Assembly (NCBI RefSeq): GCF_001279525.1
Contig: NZ_LGDY01000097.1
Coordinates: forward strand, 1-64,000
Length of the DNA stretch: 64,000 nucleotides
Direction: 5' to 3'
Source: Nocardia sp. NRRL S-836
Lineage (GTDB): Bacteria; Actinomycetota; Actinomycetes; Mycobacteriales; Pseudonocardiaceae
Part shown: positions 32,936 through 42,629 of the stretch, one piece after another
How positions within the stretch are numbered: position 1 is the first letter of the stretch
How the letters are laid out: the number at the start of each line of letters is the position of its first letter
Notes under the pieces: model-generated
What the model saw: only the letters and a program-made list of their open reading frames with translations
Database searches by the model: none
What the model was told of the DNA's origin: nothing
Translations under genes and position numbers: made by a program

Positions 32936-35820
32936 CAGCTCTCCTCGTGGGTCGTGGTCCTGGTGAGCCCCGGCCGCTGGACGAAGCGCGCCAGCGACGA
33001 CTCGGGGACCCGTGCCTCCTGCTTGCCCGACTCCCAGGTCTGGACGCAGCGCCGCAACGAGTTGAGCGCCAGCTCGTCCAGCGCCTCGCGGTTGCGGTCG
33101 ACCTTGCCCGTGGGGTCGATCTCACCGGCCGCGAGCTCGCGCAGCAGCAACCGGCCGCGCGCACCGTCCGCGGGAGGGTTCAGCTCCAGCACCTTGAAGC
33201 TCGTGCCCGGCACGAAGAGCACCCGGTCGGTGACGGGATCGACCTCCGGTTCCAGGAGTTTCGTCCGCCGGGCCGTCATCGACCAGACGAGCACGTCGAC
33301 GTCGTTCTGCTCGGACTGGCGCGCACAGGGCGCGCTCAACGCGTTGATGAAGCCCCACTCGGTGAGGAGCTTGCGACCGCCGTAGAAGTCGAGCTCCTGC
33401 TCGGTCAGGGAGGTGGAGAACACCGCCGGTCCCCGGTGGGACGGCAGCCTGCTCAGCCCGGACACCACGCAACGCGCGAACGGCACGTGCGGACCGACCC
33501 CGCCCGTCCGCAGTGACTGGTCGAGGCCGTCACCGCTGGCCGACAGGTACAGCCGGATCGCGACGGCGTCGGTCAGCACCGAGCCGGACGACCGCTCCAG
33601 CGCACCCTGGAAGCCGGGGTGTTCCGACAGCACGCGGTTCACGGAGTTGGCCACGGCCGCGTACTCCTGGCTGAGCGTGCGGCGCAGCCAGCCCCGTTCC
33701 TCCTCCAGCCCGCGCTGCGGCACGAGCGCCGCCGCCGCGGCCGCCGGGGTGGGTTGCACGGCCGTCACCACCGGGCGTGCCGTGGGCTGTGGCGGTGCGG
33801 GTTGCGCTGGTGACGGGCCGTCGGCGGAAGGCGGTGCGGGTTGCGCCGGTGACGGGCCGTCGGCGGGAGGTGGTGCGGGCGCTCGTTCCTCGGCCGGGGC
33901 CGCGGGAGGCGGTGCGGTGACCGCGGTGTCGGCCACACGTCCCGGTGACGGCGCGGCGGAGGGCTCGGCGACCGCGCTCAGATCGGGCGCGGAAGGCTCG
34001 GCGACCGCGGTCAGGTCGGGTGCGGAGGGCGGGAGCAGCGGTGGGGAAAGCGGCGGCGCGCTCGCGGTAGGTGCGGAGACCGGCGCGAAGTCCGGCAGCG
34101 GACCGGGAGGCGCGGACGGCGTCTCGCGGTCGGACGGCAGCGGTGCCCCGGAGACCAGCGGGGACGCCGGTGTCGTGACCGGGGGGTGCGCCGGAAGCGG
34201 ATCGGCGACCAGCTGCCCGTTCTCGAGCCGGACCGTCGCCGTTTCGAGCGACGGCTCCAGGGCGAACGGCGCGTCGGTCGGCGCCGTGGTGAACTCGCGT
34301 GCGGAGTGCGGTGAGACGAGGGGCTCGGATGCGACCAGCGGCGGAACCGCCGTGGCCGGGGTGAGCGGCACCGCCGTGACCGGGGTCAGCGGTGCACCGG
34401 TGACGGGGGTCAGCGGTGCAGCGGTGACGGGGGTCAGCGGTGCAGCGGTGACGGGGGTCAGCGGTGCAGCGGTGACGGGGGTCAGCGGTGCAGCGGCGGC
34501 GAGCTCGGGCGTCGGCTGGTGTTCCACGACGCCCCACGCCTTGCCACCGACCTGGTTCCGCCGGCGCGCGACCGTCAGGGCGGGCACCAGTTCGCTCACC
34601 CGCCGCGTCTGCGAGTCGAGCCTGCCCATGAGGTCCTCGGCAGCGCGCCGCACCTCCGGCGCCACGGTGTCGACGCCTTCCTCGAACAGCACCAGGTGCC
34701 GGTCGCCGTCCGGTTCGGCCGTCCTGACCGCCGCACCGTGCGCAACCTCCTGCTCCAGCCGCACCCAGAGCCCGGACGGGACGACCTCCAGCAGCACGTC
34801 CTGGGTGTACCGGTAGACGGCCGGTTCGACCTCCTCGATGCCGAACAGCGGGTCCCGGTAGCTCAGCAGGGTCGGCACCGGTGCCGGCTGTCCCTGCTGT
34901 GCGGGGAAGTAGGCCACCTCCAGCGCGAACGGCTGCCAGCCCGGCGTGCCGTCGGACCGCAGCGTCACGATGTGGGGATCGGTGCGGGACCCGACCGGCA
35001 GGCCGTTGTAGCAGGTGATCTGCTCACCCAGCGCGTCGGCGACGTGCTGGCCGTACGGGCCGCCGTCGGGCAGCGTCATCGGGCCGAACCGGACCACTCG
35101 CAGTTTGGACCGCAGGTCCTGGGGCAGCCAGCTCCAGAAGCGGGTGATGTCGTAGAGCGTGATCGGCGGGGCGCCGGGGCAGCCCAGCACGATCGTGCAG
35201 ACGTCGGGCTGGCACGGCAGCGTCTCGATCAGCCGCTGGCGGTGCGGCATCAGCAGGCTCTCCGAACCGCGCGGACGCAGCCACGCCCCGCCCGGCAGCG
35301 GTTCGCTCACCCCGCTCGCGCTGGTCGGCATCAGCTCGGCGAGCGGCGACACGGTTTCCCAGGTGGGCCTGGGAAAACGCTTGCCGTCCCGCTTCGGGGG
35401 CTTTCCCGGCTGGAACCGCACCCACCCGGTCCCCCATCCCGCGTCGACGAAGAGCGAGCCGCCGACGCCCGGCATCACCGTGCCGTCGGGTGCGATCACG
35501 GTGCGGCCGAGCCGTTCGGAGAACCACTGGCCCGCGAGCACCGTCGTCTCCCTGGTGCGGCCGCCGATGACCAGCCGCACGCCACGTCGCTTGCGGGGCA
35601 GCAGCTTCGCCGCCGACTCCCACGTCGAGAACGAGCTGGACACGGGCAGGTCGACCACGACGAGCTCGTGGTCGGGGTCGGCGGCGAGGTTCAGCGCCAT
35701 GTCGCGGACCTCGTCGCGCAGGACACCGCGCGGGTGCACCACGAGGGCGTTGCCGATCGTGTGACTGATCATGTCCCGGTCACCACCGCGGTGATCCGGC
35801 CTCCTGGTCAGCAGGGTCAC
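32935..35820 (-). CDS. Type VII locus protein with ADP-ribosyltransferase-like C-terminus
   Basis: A 961-residue protein without a signal peptide. Residues 1-430 form an unrecognised alpha/beta region (ALVVHPRGVLRDEVRDMALN; MISHTIG could be an alternative start near 35772). Residues about 440-700 are low-complexity Pro/Ala sequence that includes six tandem APLTPVTA octads. Residues 715-960 resemble an ADP-ribosyltransferase fold: HRGPAVFSTSLTEQELDFYGG, then TEWGFINALSAP where such enzymes carry S-T-S, and RVLFVPGTSFKVLEL, like the F-x-P-G-T-x-F-x-V strand before the catalytic Glu. The catalytic Arg/Glu cannot be assigned safely. GTG start directly follows the EccB stop. Confidence 0.6.
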   Translation of the reverse strand: MTLLTRRPDHRGGDRDMISHTIGNALVVHPRGVLRDEVRDMALNLAADPDHELVVVDLPVSSSFSTWESAAKLLPRKRRGVRLVIGGRTRETTVLAGQWFSERLGRTVIAPDGTVMPGVGGSLFVDAGWGTGWVRFQPGKPPKRDGKRFPRPTWETVSPLAELMPTSASGVSEPLPGGAWLRPRGSESLLMPHRQRLIETLPCQPDVCTIVLGCPGAPPITLYDITRFWSWLPQDLRSKLRVVRFGPMTLPDGGPYGQHVADALGEQITCYNGLPVGSRTDPHIVTLRSDGTPGWQPFALEVAYFPAQQGQPAPVPTLLSYRDPLFGIEEVEPAVYRYTQDVLLEVVPSGLWVRLEQEVAHGAAVRTAEPDGDRHLVLFEEGVDTVAPEVRRAAEDLMGRLDSQTRRVSELVPALTVARRRNQVGGKAWGVVEHQPTPELAAAAPLTPVTAAPLTPVTAAPLTPVTAAPLTPVTGAPLTPVTAVPLTPATAVPPLVASEPLVSPHSAREFTTAPTDAPFALEPSLETATVRLENGQLVADPLPAHPPVTTPASPLVSGAPLPSDRETPSAPPGPLPDFAPVSAPTASAPPLSPPLLPPSAPDLTAVAEPSAPDLSAVAEPSAAPSPGRVADTAVTAPPPAAPAEERAPAPPPADGPSPAQPAPPSADGPSPAQPAPPQPTARPVVTAVQPTPAAAAAALVPQRGLEEERGWLRRTLSQEYAAVANSVNRVLSEHPGFQGALERSSGSVLTDAVAIRLYLSASGDGLDQSLRTGGVGPHVPFARCVVSGLSRLPSHRGPAVFSTSLTEQELDFYGGRKLLTEWGFINALSAPCARQSEQNDVDVLVWSMTARRTKLLEPEVDPVTDRVLFVPGTSFKVLELNPPADGARGRLLLRELAAGEIDPTGKVDRNREALDELALNSLRRCVQTWESGKQEARVPESSLARFVQRPGLTRTTTHEES
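34349..34492. repeat. Six tandem 24-bp repeats inside a coding region
   Basis: Six head-to-tail 24-bp units encode, on the minus strand, the octapeptide APLTPVTA. Units 4 to 6 are identical in sequence and units 1 to 3 are slightly diverged, which suggests recent expansion by slippage or recombination. Units keep the reading frame. Confidence 0.95.
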
Positions 35821-37194
35821 TCAGCCACGTCCTTTCACACTCACGCCCACGGCGCCCCGGCTGAGGGCCGGACCGTTGGGGATCTGCGCCAGCACCCCGG
35901 CGGCGACCGGTACCGGTGCCACACCGCCGAACCCGAGTGCGCTGATGCTGTCGTCGTCGGCCAGCCGGTACTTCAGGCCGCGGTCCGTGATGAGGTAGCG
36001 GTCGGGCTTGGCACCGGCGCCCTTCGGTGCGGGCACCGACGCGGCGAGCACACCCGTGCCGGGCTTCGCACGCACCCCGATCCGGTCGTTCATGCCGAAC
36101 CCCGCGTCCGCGCGGTCGACCGTGACCGCCTGGCTCGCGACGTCCACGCCGACGGGTTGCTGGCGCAGGCAGAACGCGCGCTCGCCGGCCGGGACCGGCT
36201 TCGCGGCCAGCAGGTCGGGAACGCGCTTCACGAGCGAGTCGTCATCCGAGTGCGGGGCGCTCGCCAGCACCTCGGACCCGATCTCGACGGCGGCGCCACC
36301 GTTCTTGGCCTGCAGCAGCACGGCCTCCGTGCGTGACACCGGCGCCAGGCCTTCTTCGCGCAGGACCGAGAAGTTCTCGGCTCCGTTGCCGGCCACGTGC
36401 CGGAACACCGTGCCGACCGGGCGCGCGGTACCGCCGACGGTCACGTTCTTCTTGCCCTGCTGGGGAATCACCGCCGGTCCCACCTCGGGGCCGTCCGGCA
36501 GCGAGGAGAGCCACGCGGGCGGCGCGACGGGCGGCTTGCCACCGCCGAGTCCGAGCGCCAGGGGCACGAGCGGGTCGGTGAGCCGCAGCTTCTGGTTGGC
36601 CCACACCACGTACTGCTGCCCCTCGGAGGAGGCCACCCACAGGTACTCGTTCGCGGCGACGGGGGCCGACGGCACGTCCGGGTCGACGTTCATGCTCATC
36701 AGCCCGGTGCCGTCCGCCTCGACGCCTCCGCTGCGCGGCAGGCACAACAGCCAGGGCCCGGCCATCAGCGAGGAGGCCGGGGGAACCGGGTCGGGCGCGT
36801 CCGGGATGCCGATCGGCTGGCCGCGTTGCAGCTCTCCGAGCGACGCCCGTGAGATGGACTCGACCTTGGCCCCGGCGCCCTTGAGGAGCAGCGCGGACGC
36901 GTGGTTGAGCACGGGGACGAGCTGTCCCTGCTCGTACACGAACCGCGCGCCGCTCTCCTTCTCCACGAGGATGGCGTTGGGCTTCTTCCACGCCGTGTTG
37001 CCGCCGGGGTTGATCAGGCCGTACACCCAGAACGCCACACCGATCAGCAGCGCCAGCACCACCCCGAACACCAGGCCCATCAGCGCGCGCCGCGCGGGTG
37101 CCTCGCTGTAGTTGGTGTCCCCCAGCAACAACGCCGAGCTCATCCGGCCGACGAGCGTCTGGTAGGCGTGGACGTGGTCCTTCTTGGTCTGCAC
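35821..37194 (-). CDS. eccB: Type VII secretion protein EccB
   Basis: A 457-residue EccB, a core part of the ESX membrane complex. Typical features are a cytosolic N-terminus MQTKKDHVHAYQTLVGRMSSALLLGD, one membrane helix at about 39-62 (LMGLVFGVVLALLIGVAFWVYGLI), and a long extracytoplasmic repeat domain that contains GARFVYEQGQLVPVLNHASALLL and the conserved pair of cysteines (LLCLPRSG and FCLRQQP). Length is normal for the family. GTG start lies three bases after the EccD stop. Confidence 0.95.
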   Translation of the reverse strand: MQTKKDHVHAYQTLVGRMSSALLLGDTNYSEAPARRALMGLVFGVVLALLIGVAFWVYGLINPGGNTAWKKPNAILVEKESGARFVYEQGQLVPVLNHASALLLKGAGAKVESISRASLGELQRGQPIGIPDAPDPVPPASSLMAGPWLLCLPRSGGVEADGTGLMSMNVDPDVPSAPVAANEYLWVASSEGQQYVVWANQKLRLTDPLVPLALGLGGGKPPVAPPAWLSSLPDGPEVGPAVIPQQGKKNVTVGGTARPVGTVFRHVAGNGAENFSVLREEGLAPVSRTEAVLLQAKNGGAAVEIGSEVLASAPHSDDDSLVKRVPDLLAAKPVPAGERAFCLRQQPVGVDVASQAVTVDRADAGFGMNDRIGVRAKPGTGVLAASVPAPKGAGAKPDRYLITDRGLKYRLADDDSISALGFGGVAPVPVAAGVLAQIPNGPALSRGAVGVSVKGRG

Positions 37195-37197
37195 CGC

Positions 37198-38601
37198 TCA
37201 CCCCGCCAGTCCGCGGGCCCAGGCGAAGAGGCCCAGTGCGTGCAGGACGAACGGCACCAGCGCGAGGCAGAGCAGGTTCTCCACGACGTCGCTCAGGTGC
37301 GGCCAGATCGGCAGCACCCTGCGGTAGGACGGGCGCAGCGCCGCGAGCACGAGCAGCAGGGCCGCGAACAGCAGCATCAGCACACCGAGGAAGCGCTCCA
37401 GGTCGTTCATCCCGGACAGCATGTGCAGGGCGGGCAGCACCGCGCCCCACGTGCCGGCCAGCGCGAGGGACGTGCGCTGGCCGACGTTCAGGAACTCCCG
37501 CGAGCGCAGCAGCACCAGGGCCGCGAAGAGCCCGCTCAGGGTGTAGTCGAGCCAGCCGGGATCGGCAGCCAGGTAGACAAACCCGACCGCCAGCACCGCC
37601 GACGCCCCCGTCGCGAGGACGCTCAGGTAGCGGTCGGCGGTCCCGGTCTGCTCGATCACCTGCGCCGCGGGCATGGGTTCGACGTCGATCTTCATCTCGT
37701 CGGCGTTGCGGGGCAGCTGCGGGCCGCGCAACCGGGCGATCCTCGTCGCGAGCTTCGGCGCGAACAGCAGCAGCGCGAAGAAAGCGGTCATCAGCGAGGC
37801 CGTGACCTCCAGGCGGGTCAGGTCCAGCCCGAGGTGCAGCCACACCGCCAGCACCATCGCCACGCCCGCGACCGCCGCGCACCCGAACGGCACGATCGGC
37901 AGCTTCCGCGCGAACAGCCGCTGCACCAGCAACAACACCACGGACGTGGCCGCGAGCGTGACGCCGCTGATCAGCACGCCGTCCGGGTCCAGGGCCAGTG
38001 CCCCGTCCACTCCGGCGACACCGATCAGGCCCGCCAGTCCCGCGTACGCGCAGCCCGCCGTCCCGACCAGGCCCGCGAGGACACCGTCCTCGATCGTGCG
38101 CGCGACGAGCACGGCGGCCAGGCACAGCACGAACGCCAGGGCGCCGGCGGTGATCGTCGCGGCGGCCGTGCCCGAGTTCTCGAACAGCGAGAAGGCGATC
38201 GCGAGGAGCACGAACCCGCTCAGGCTGAGGAACAGCCTGCGGTTCACCGTCTCGTTCCAGCGGTTGCCCTGCCGGTTGACCGCCGTGGCCATGCCCTCGG
38301 CCACGTCGTCGAAGTCCAGCTCCGGCAACGGGTCCTCGGCGCGGGAGAGGTGGAACTGCTCGCCGTCGAGCCAGTCGAGCGTCTCCGGCGTGCCCTCCGG
38401 GTCGAACGGGGCACCGCCGAGGCGTTGCAGCACCCACGAGCCGTACAGCTCGCCTTCGTGACCCCGGTCGTGGTCGCGCACCACGTGCCGCACCAGCGTC
38501 GGCAGCAGCACCGCCACCGTCGTCGAGATCGGCACGGACAGGTCCGCCTTGCCGCTGGGGCCGTGCACGGTGATGCGACAGAGTTCGGAAGTCGTCGTCA
38601 C
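37198..38601 (-). CDS. eccD: Type VII secretion integral membrane protein EccD
   Basis: A 467-residue EccD. Residues 1-100 are a ubiquitin-like (YukD) cytosolic domain (CRITVHGPSGKADLSVP, then GGAPFDPEGTPETLDW). After a linker (WNETVNRRLFLSLSGF), about eleven hydrophobic segments span the membrane to the C-terminus. The start is a GTG at 38601 that overlaps the EccC stop (GTGA); longer reading frames upstream are overlap with EccC. Confidence 0.95.
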   Translation of the reverse strand: MTTTSELCRITVHGPSGKADLSVPISTTVAVLLPTLVRHVVRDHDRGHEGELYGSWVLQRLGGAPFDPEGTPETLDWLDGEQFHLSRAEDPLPELDFDDVAEGMATAVNRQGNRWNETVNRRLFLSLSGFVLLAIAFSLFENSGTAAATITAGALAFVLCLAAVLVARTIEDGVLAGLVGTAGCAYAGLAGLIGVAGVDGALALDPDGVLISGVTLAATSVVLLLVQRLFARKLPIVPFGCAAVAGVAMVLAVWLHLGLDLTRLEVTASLMTAFFALLLFAPKLATRIARLRGPQLPRNADEMKIDVEPMPAAQVIEQTGTADRYLSVLATGASAVLAVGFVYLAADPGWLDYTLSGLFAALVLLRSREFLNVGQRTSLALAGTWGAVLPALHMLSGMNDLERFLGVLMLLFAALLLVLAALRPSYRRVLPIWPHLSDVVENLLCLALVPFVLHALGLFAWARGLAG

Positions 38602-41600
38602 ATGCCCTCGTTCCGCGCGAACGCGCCGACACCGGCCGGCTCGTCCTGCGACTTGTCGACCGGCACGAGGCCGGTCTGGATCAGCTTGATGCCACGCCGC
38701 GTCACCAGCTGGGCGCGGCCCGGCGGGAGGATGCGCGGAGCGGCCTCGCCCAGGAACTTCCCCTCCTCCTTGGGGTAGGAGAAGAGCAGCGCGGGCGAAC
38801 CGAGCTCCCACAGCCTGCGCATGACCGGGTCCATCATGCCGCGCAGGGCGTTCGCGCTGCTGCGCGCGACGATGAGGTGGAATCCGATGTGGACACCCTG
38901 GGCCAGCAACGGCAGCAGCGTGTCGAGCGGTGTGCCCATGCCGGTGCCCGAGGACATCAGCTCGTAGTCGTCCACGACCACGAACAGCTGAGGACCCTCC
39001 CACCAGTCACGCCGGCGCAGCTGCTCGGACGAGATGTCCGGGCCGGGCACCCGCTTGTGCAGCGACACGGCCGCCTTGGTGGCGAGGTCGGTCAGCGCGT
39101 CCGAGCTGACCACGTGGCCGATCTTGTACTCGTCGGGCATCATGCCGTCGAGGTCGCGGCGCGAGTCCGCGACGAGGATCTTGGCCTCGCCCGGACGGCA
39201 CCCCTCGACGATCGACCGGATCACGAGCCGCAGCGCGTTGGTCTTGCCGGTCTCCGCGTCGCCCATCACGAACAGGTGCGGGATGGCGTTGAAGTCGTGC
39301 CACACCGGGTTCAGGCGCTGTTCGTCCAGGCCCAGGCACACCTTCAGGCCGCCGTTCTGCGGTTTCGGCAGGTCGACCGCAGGCAGCCGGGTCGGCAGCA
39401 GCCGCACACCGGGCGCGCTGCGGCCCGGCCAGAACGTCCGCACCTCCTCCACGAAGGACTTGGTGGCGCTCGCCAGGTCCTCGGTCGCCGAGGACCCGTC
39501 CAGCCGCGGCAGCGCGGCGAGGAAGTGGAAACCGGAGCTGGTGAGCCCCCGGCCCGGCTGGTTGGGCACGGTGGCCGCCTTGCGGCTCTGCACCTCGGAC
39601 TCCATGGAGTCACCGAGCCGCAGCTCGAACCGCGTGCCCAGCACGTCGCGCAGCCACGGCCTGATCTCCGACCAGCGCGTCGAGGACACCACCAGGTGCA
39701 CGCCGAAGGAGAGGCCGCGGGCGGCGATCTCGGTCAGCTTGGTCTCCAGGTCACCGAAGTCCTGGCGCAGGGTGAACCAGCCGTCGATGATCAGGAACAC
39801 CTCGCCGTGCGCGTCCTCCACGCGTCCGTCACGCCGTGCGGCGCGGTAGTCGGCCATCGACTCGAAGCCGTGTTCGGCGAACGCCGCCTCGCGCAGCTCC
39901 ATGACCTGCACGACCTCTTCGAGGGTGCGCACCACGCGGTCGCGTTCCATGCGGGTCGCGACCGAACCGACGTGCGGGAGGCCGCTGATCGACATGATGC
40001 CGCCGCCACCGAAGTCGAGCCCGTAGAACTGGACCTCCTCGGGGGTGTGGGTCAGCGCCAGGCCGAGGACCAGCGTGCGCAGCAACGCGGACTTGCCGCT
40101 CATCGGGGCGCCGACGACACCGACGTGGCCGTCCGCCCCCGACAGGTCCGCCACCAGCAGCTCGCGCAGCTGCTCGTAGGGCAGGTCGACCACGCCCACG
40201 GGCACCCTCAGGCGGCCGCGGGTACCGGGGTCGTCCACGCACATGCCCAGCTCCGGGTGCGGCACCACGCTGGGCAGCAGGGCGTCGAGGCTCGGTGACG
40301 TGGAGAGCGGGGGCAGCCACACCTGGCGGGCGGCGGGGCCGGCACCGGCGAGCCGGTTGATCAGCACCTCCACCACGCTCGGGGCGTCCTCCGCGGGCGC
40401 TTCCGCCTTCTCCTGCTTGGCCTCCAGCTCCACGGGCTCGCTCTGCCGCAGCTCGTGCACGCGCGGGCTGGGCTGGGTGTAGAACGGCACGATCTCGCCC
40501 GCCGCGCGTTCCTCACCGCTGACCGCCCCCTGCTCGGGCGCGCTCGTGAGGCAGGGCCCGGACACGTACGCGCCTTTGAAGCGCGTCAGCGTGGTCGTGT
40601 CGAACTTGAGGTAACCGTTGCCCGGACCGGGAGGCAGCTCGTAGGCGTCGGCGACACCGATGACGCTGCGCGACTCCATGGAGGAGAAGGTGCGCAGCGC
40701 GATGCGGTAGGACAGGTGGCCCTCCACGCGGTGGATCCGGCCCTCGTCAAGACGTTGCGAGGCGAGCAGCAGGTGCACGCCGAGACTGCGGCCCAACCGT
40801 CCGATCGAGACGAACAGGTCCATGAACTCCGGCTTGGCGCTCAACAGCTCGGAGAACTCGTCCACGATCACCAGCAGCGTCGGCAGCGGCGGCAGCTGGC
40901 CGCCGGTCATGCGCGCCTTCTCGTACTCGAACAGCGACGAGTACCCGCTCTCGCGCAGGATCTCCTGGCGCCGCGTCATCTCACCGTTGATCGAGTCCTG
41001 CATGCGGTCGACCAGCGGCAGTTCGTCGGCGAGGTTGGTGATCACCGCCGAGGTGTGCGGCAGCTTCTCCATGTTGAGGAACGTCGCGCCACCCTTGAAG
41101 TCCACCAGGACGAAGTTCAGCGTCTCCGACGAGTGCGTGGCCGCGAGCCCGCACACCAGGGTGCGCAGCAGCTCGCTCTTGCCGGAACCGGTGGCGCCGA
41201 TCAGCATGCCGTGCGGTCCCATGCCGCCCTGCGCCGACTCCTTGAGGTCGATCTCCACGACCTCGCCGTCCTCGGTGACGCCGATCGGCACCTGGAGGCG
41301 GGCCCGCTGCGGGGTCTTCTGCCGCCACAGCCCGTTGACGTCGAACGTGTGCAGGTCGCGGATGCCCAGCAGCGAGGGCAGTTCGAAGTCCGTCTCGAAA
41401 GGACGGTCCACGACGTCGACCGTGCCGCTGGTGCGCTTCGGTGCGATCAGGCGCGCCAGGGCGTCCGCCTGCACCACGCCGAACGAGTCGTGCCAGGCGG
41501 TGCCGCTCTCCTCGCCGACGGGGTACGTGACCTCGCCGTCACGGCAGGTGAGCCGCAGCACCTTCGCGCCACCGGGCAACGCGCCGGTGGCGTCGAGCAG

Positions 41601-42629
41601 CACCGTGTTGCGCAGGCCGGGGCCGAGCAGCGGGGAGTGTTCCGGGATCGACGCCAGGTGCGCGACGACCACCACGAACGGTTCCACCACACCGGGCAGG
41701 ACGGACTTGTCGTGGTCGCCCCGGTCCGTGACGTCCTGCCCGAGCAGGTCGATCAGCTCGTCGTGGTCGCAGGTGAGCATCCGCAACGGGCCCGCGGCGT
41801 CGCGGGCGGTCGGGTGCGCGAGGTGCGGCAGCCACTTCACCCAGTCCCAGTCCGCCTGGTTCGAGGGTGCCGTCAGCACGGCGATCCGCAGCTCGTCGGG
41901 CGCGTGGAAGGTGACCAGCTGACCGATCATCGCCCGCACCAGGCCGACGACGGCGTCCGGTTCGCCGGCGAGCTCGACGCTCGTGAAGCTGCGCAGCCCC
42001 ACCGAGATCGGGATGCCGGTGACGGTCCGGTAGGTCTCGCTGAAGCGCCGCAGCGAGATCGCCGACAGCGGTTCGAGGTCCTCGATCGGCTTCGTCGACG
42101 GCGGCAGGAACTCCATGGCCGCCTGCTGGGTGCCGAGCCCGATCCGCACGCGGGCGAAGTCGTCGTGACTGCCCCGCCGTTCCCACAGCCGCGGCCCGCT
42201 GGCGACGGACCACAACCACGACGGGTCGGGGTTGTCCCACGCGACGGCCGCGCGCTGCTCGTTGCTCGTCTCCCTGGCGCGCCGCCGCAACTGCCCGATG
42301 TAGCGCAGGTAGTCGCGGCGTTCCGCGTCGAGCTTGCGCTTGCGCTCACCCGCGTTGCGCAGGAGCTGGTTGATCGCCATCGCGACCATGCCGATCGACA
42401 TCGCGCCGGCCATGATGAAGATGAACGGCGACCCTCCTCCCGAGCCCATGGAGGAGAAGATCAGGATCATGGCGATCGGCCCGAGCGCCATGGGCAGGAA
42501 CATCAGCACCGAGCTGAAGTCGCGCGGGGCGGGTTCGGGCATCACCGGTGGTTCCTGGAGCTCCTCCTGACCCTCCGGCATGGCGGGCCCCTCGACGCGA
42601 GGCCCCCGCTTCGCCGTGACGGTGCTCAT
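38598..42629 (-). CDS. eccC: Type VII secretion ATPase EccC (FtsK/SpoIIIE, three ATPase domains)
   Basis: A 1343-residue single-chain EccC, the motor and substrate receptor of the ESX system. Two N-terminal membrane helices (VLMFLPMALGPIAMILIF and FIFIMAGAMSIGMVAMAI) are followed by three FtsK-like domains. Their P-loops are IGATGSGKSELLRTL (about residue 476), VGAPMSGKSALLRTL (about 840) and MGDAETGKTNALRLV (about 1128). The first is canonical and the other two weaker, as is usual. The ATG overlaps the stop of the preceding repeat-protein gene (ATGA). No split into Ca/Cb chains. Confidence 0.97.
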   Translation of the reverse strand: MSTVTAKRGPRVEGPAMPEGQEELQEPPVMPEPAPRDFSSVLMFLPMALGPIAMILIFSSMGSGGGSPFIFIMAGAMSIGMVAMAINQLLRNAGERKRKLDAERRDYLRYIGQLRRRARETSNEQRAAVAWDNPDPSWLWSVASGPRLWERRGSHDDFARVRIGLGTQQAAMEFLPPSTKPIEDLEPLSAISLRRFSETYRTVTGIPISVGLRSFTSVELAGEPDAVVGLVRAMIGQLVTFHAPDELRIAVLTAPSNQADWDWVKWLPHLAHPTARDAAGPLRMLTCDHDELIDLLGQDVTDRGDHDKSVLPGVVEPFVVVVAHLASIPEHSPLLGPGLRNTVLLDATGALPGGAKVLRLTCRDGEVTYPVGEESGTAWHDSFGVVQADALARLIAPKRTSGTVDVVDRPFETDFELPSLLGIRDLHTFDVNGLWRQKTPQRARLQVPIGVTEDGEVVEIDLKESAQGGMGPHGMLIGATGSGKSELLRTLVCGLAATHSSETLNFVLVDFKGGATFLNMEKLPHTSAVITNLADELPLVDRMQDSINGEMTRRQEILRESGYSSLFEYEKARMTGGQLPPLPTLLVIVDEFSELLSAKPEFMDLFVSIGRLGRSLGVHLLLASQRLDEGRIHRVEGHLSYRIALRTFSSMESRSVIGVADAYELPPGPGNGYLKFDTTTLTRFKGAYVSGPCLTSAPEQGAVSGEERAAGEIVPFYTQPSPRVHELRQSEPVELEAKQEKAEAPAEDAPSVVEVLINRLAGAGPAARQVWLPPLSTSPSLDALLPSVVPHPELGMCVDDPGTRGRLRVPVGVVDLPYEQLRELLVADLSGADGHVGVVGAPMSGKSALLRTLVLGLALTHTPEEVQFYGLDFGGGGIMSISGLPHVGSVATRMERDRVVRTLEEVVQVMELREAAFAEHGFESMADYRAARRDGRVEDAHGEVFLIIDGWFTLRQDFGDLETKLTEIAARGLSFGVHLVVSSTRWSEIRPWLRDVLGTRFELRLGDSMESEVQSRKAATVPNQPGRGLTSSGFHFLAALPRLDGSSATEDLASATKSFVEEVRTFWPGRSAPGVRLLPTRLPAVDLPKPQNGGLKVCLGLDEQRLNPVWHDFNAIPHLFVMGDAETGKTNALRLVIRSIVEGCRPGEAKILVADSRRDLDGMMPDEYKIGHVVSSDALTDLATKAAVSLHKRVPGPDISSEQLRRRDWWEGPQLFVVVDDYELMSSGTGMGTPLDTLLPLLAQGVHIGFHLIVARSSANALRGMMDPVMRRLWELGSPALLFSYPKEEGKFLGEAAPRILPPGRAQLVTRRGIKLIQTGLVPVDKSQDEPAGVGAFARNEGM

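Noticed and set aside
34349..34492. Regular repeats as a possible CRISPR array
   Set aside because: Units are contiguous, without spacers, and encode an in-frame octapeptide.
36242..38632. 796-residue alternative frame over EccB/EccD
   Set aside because: It is out of frame with recognisable EccB and EccD sequences and has shadow-type composition.
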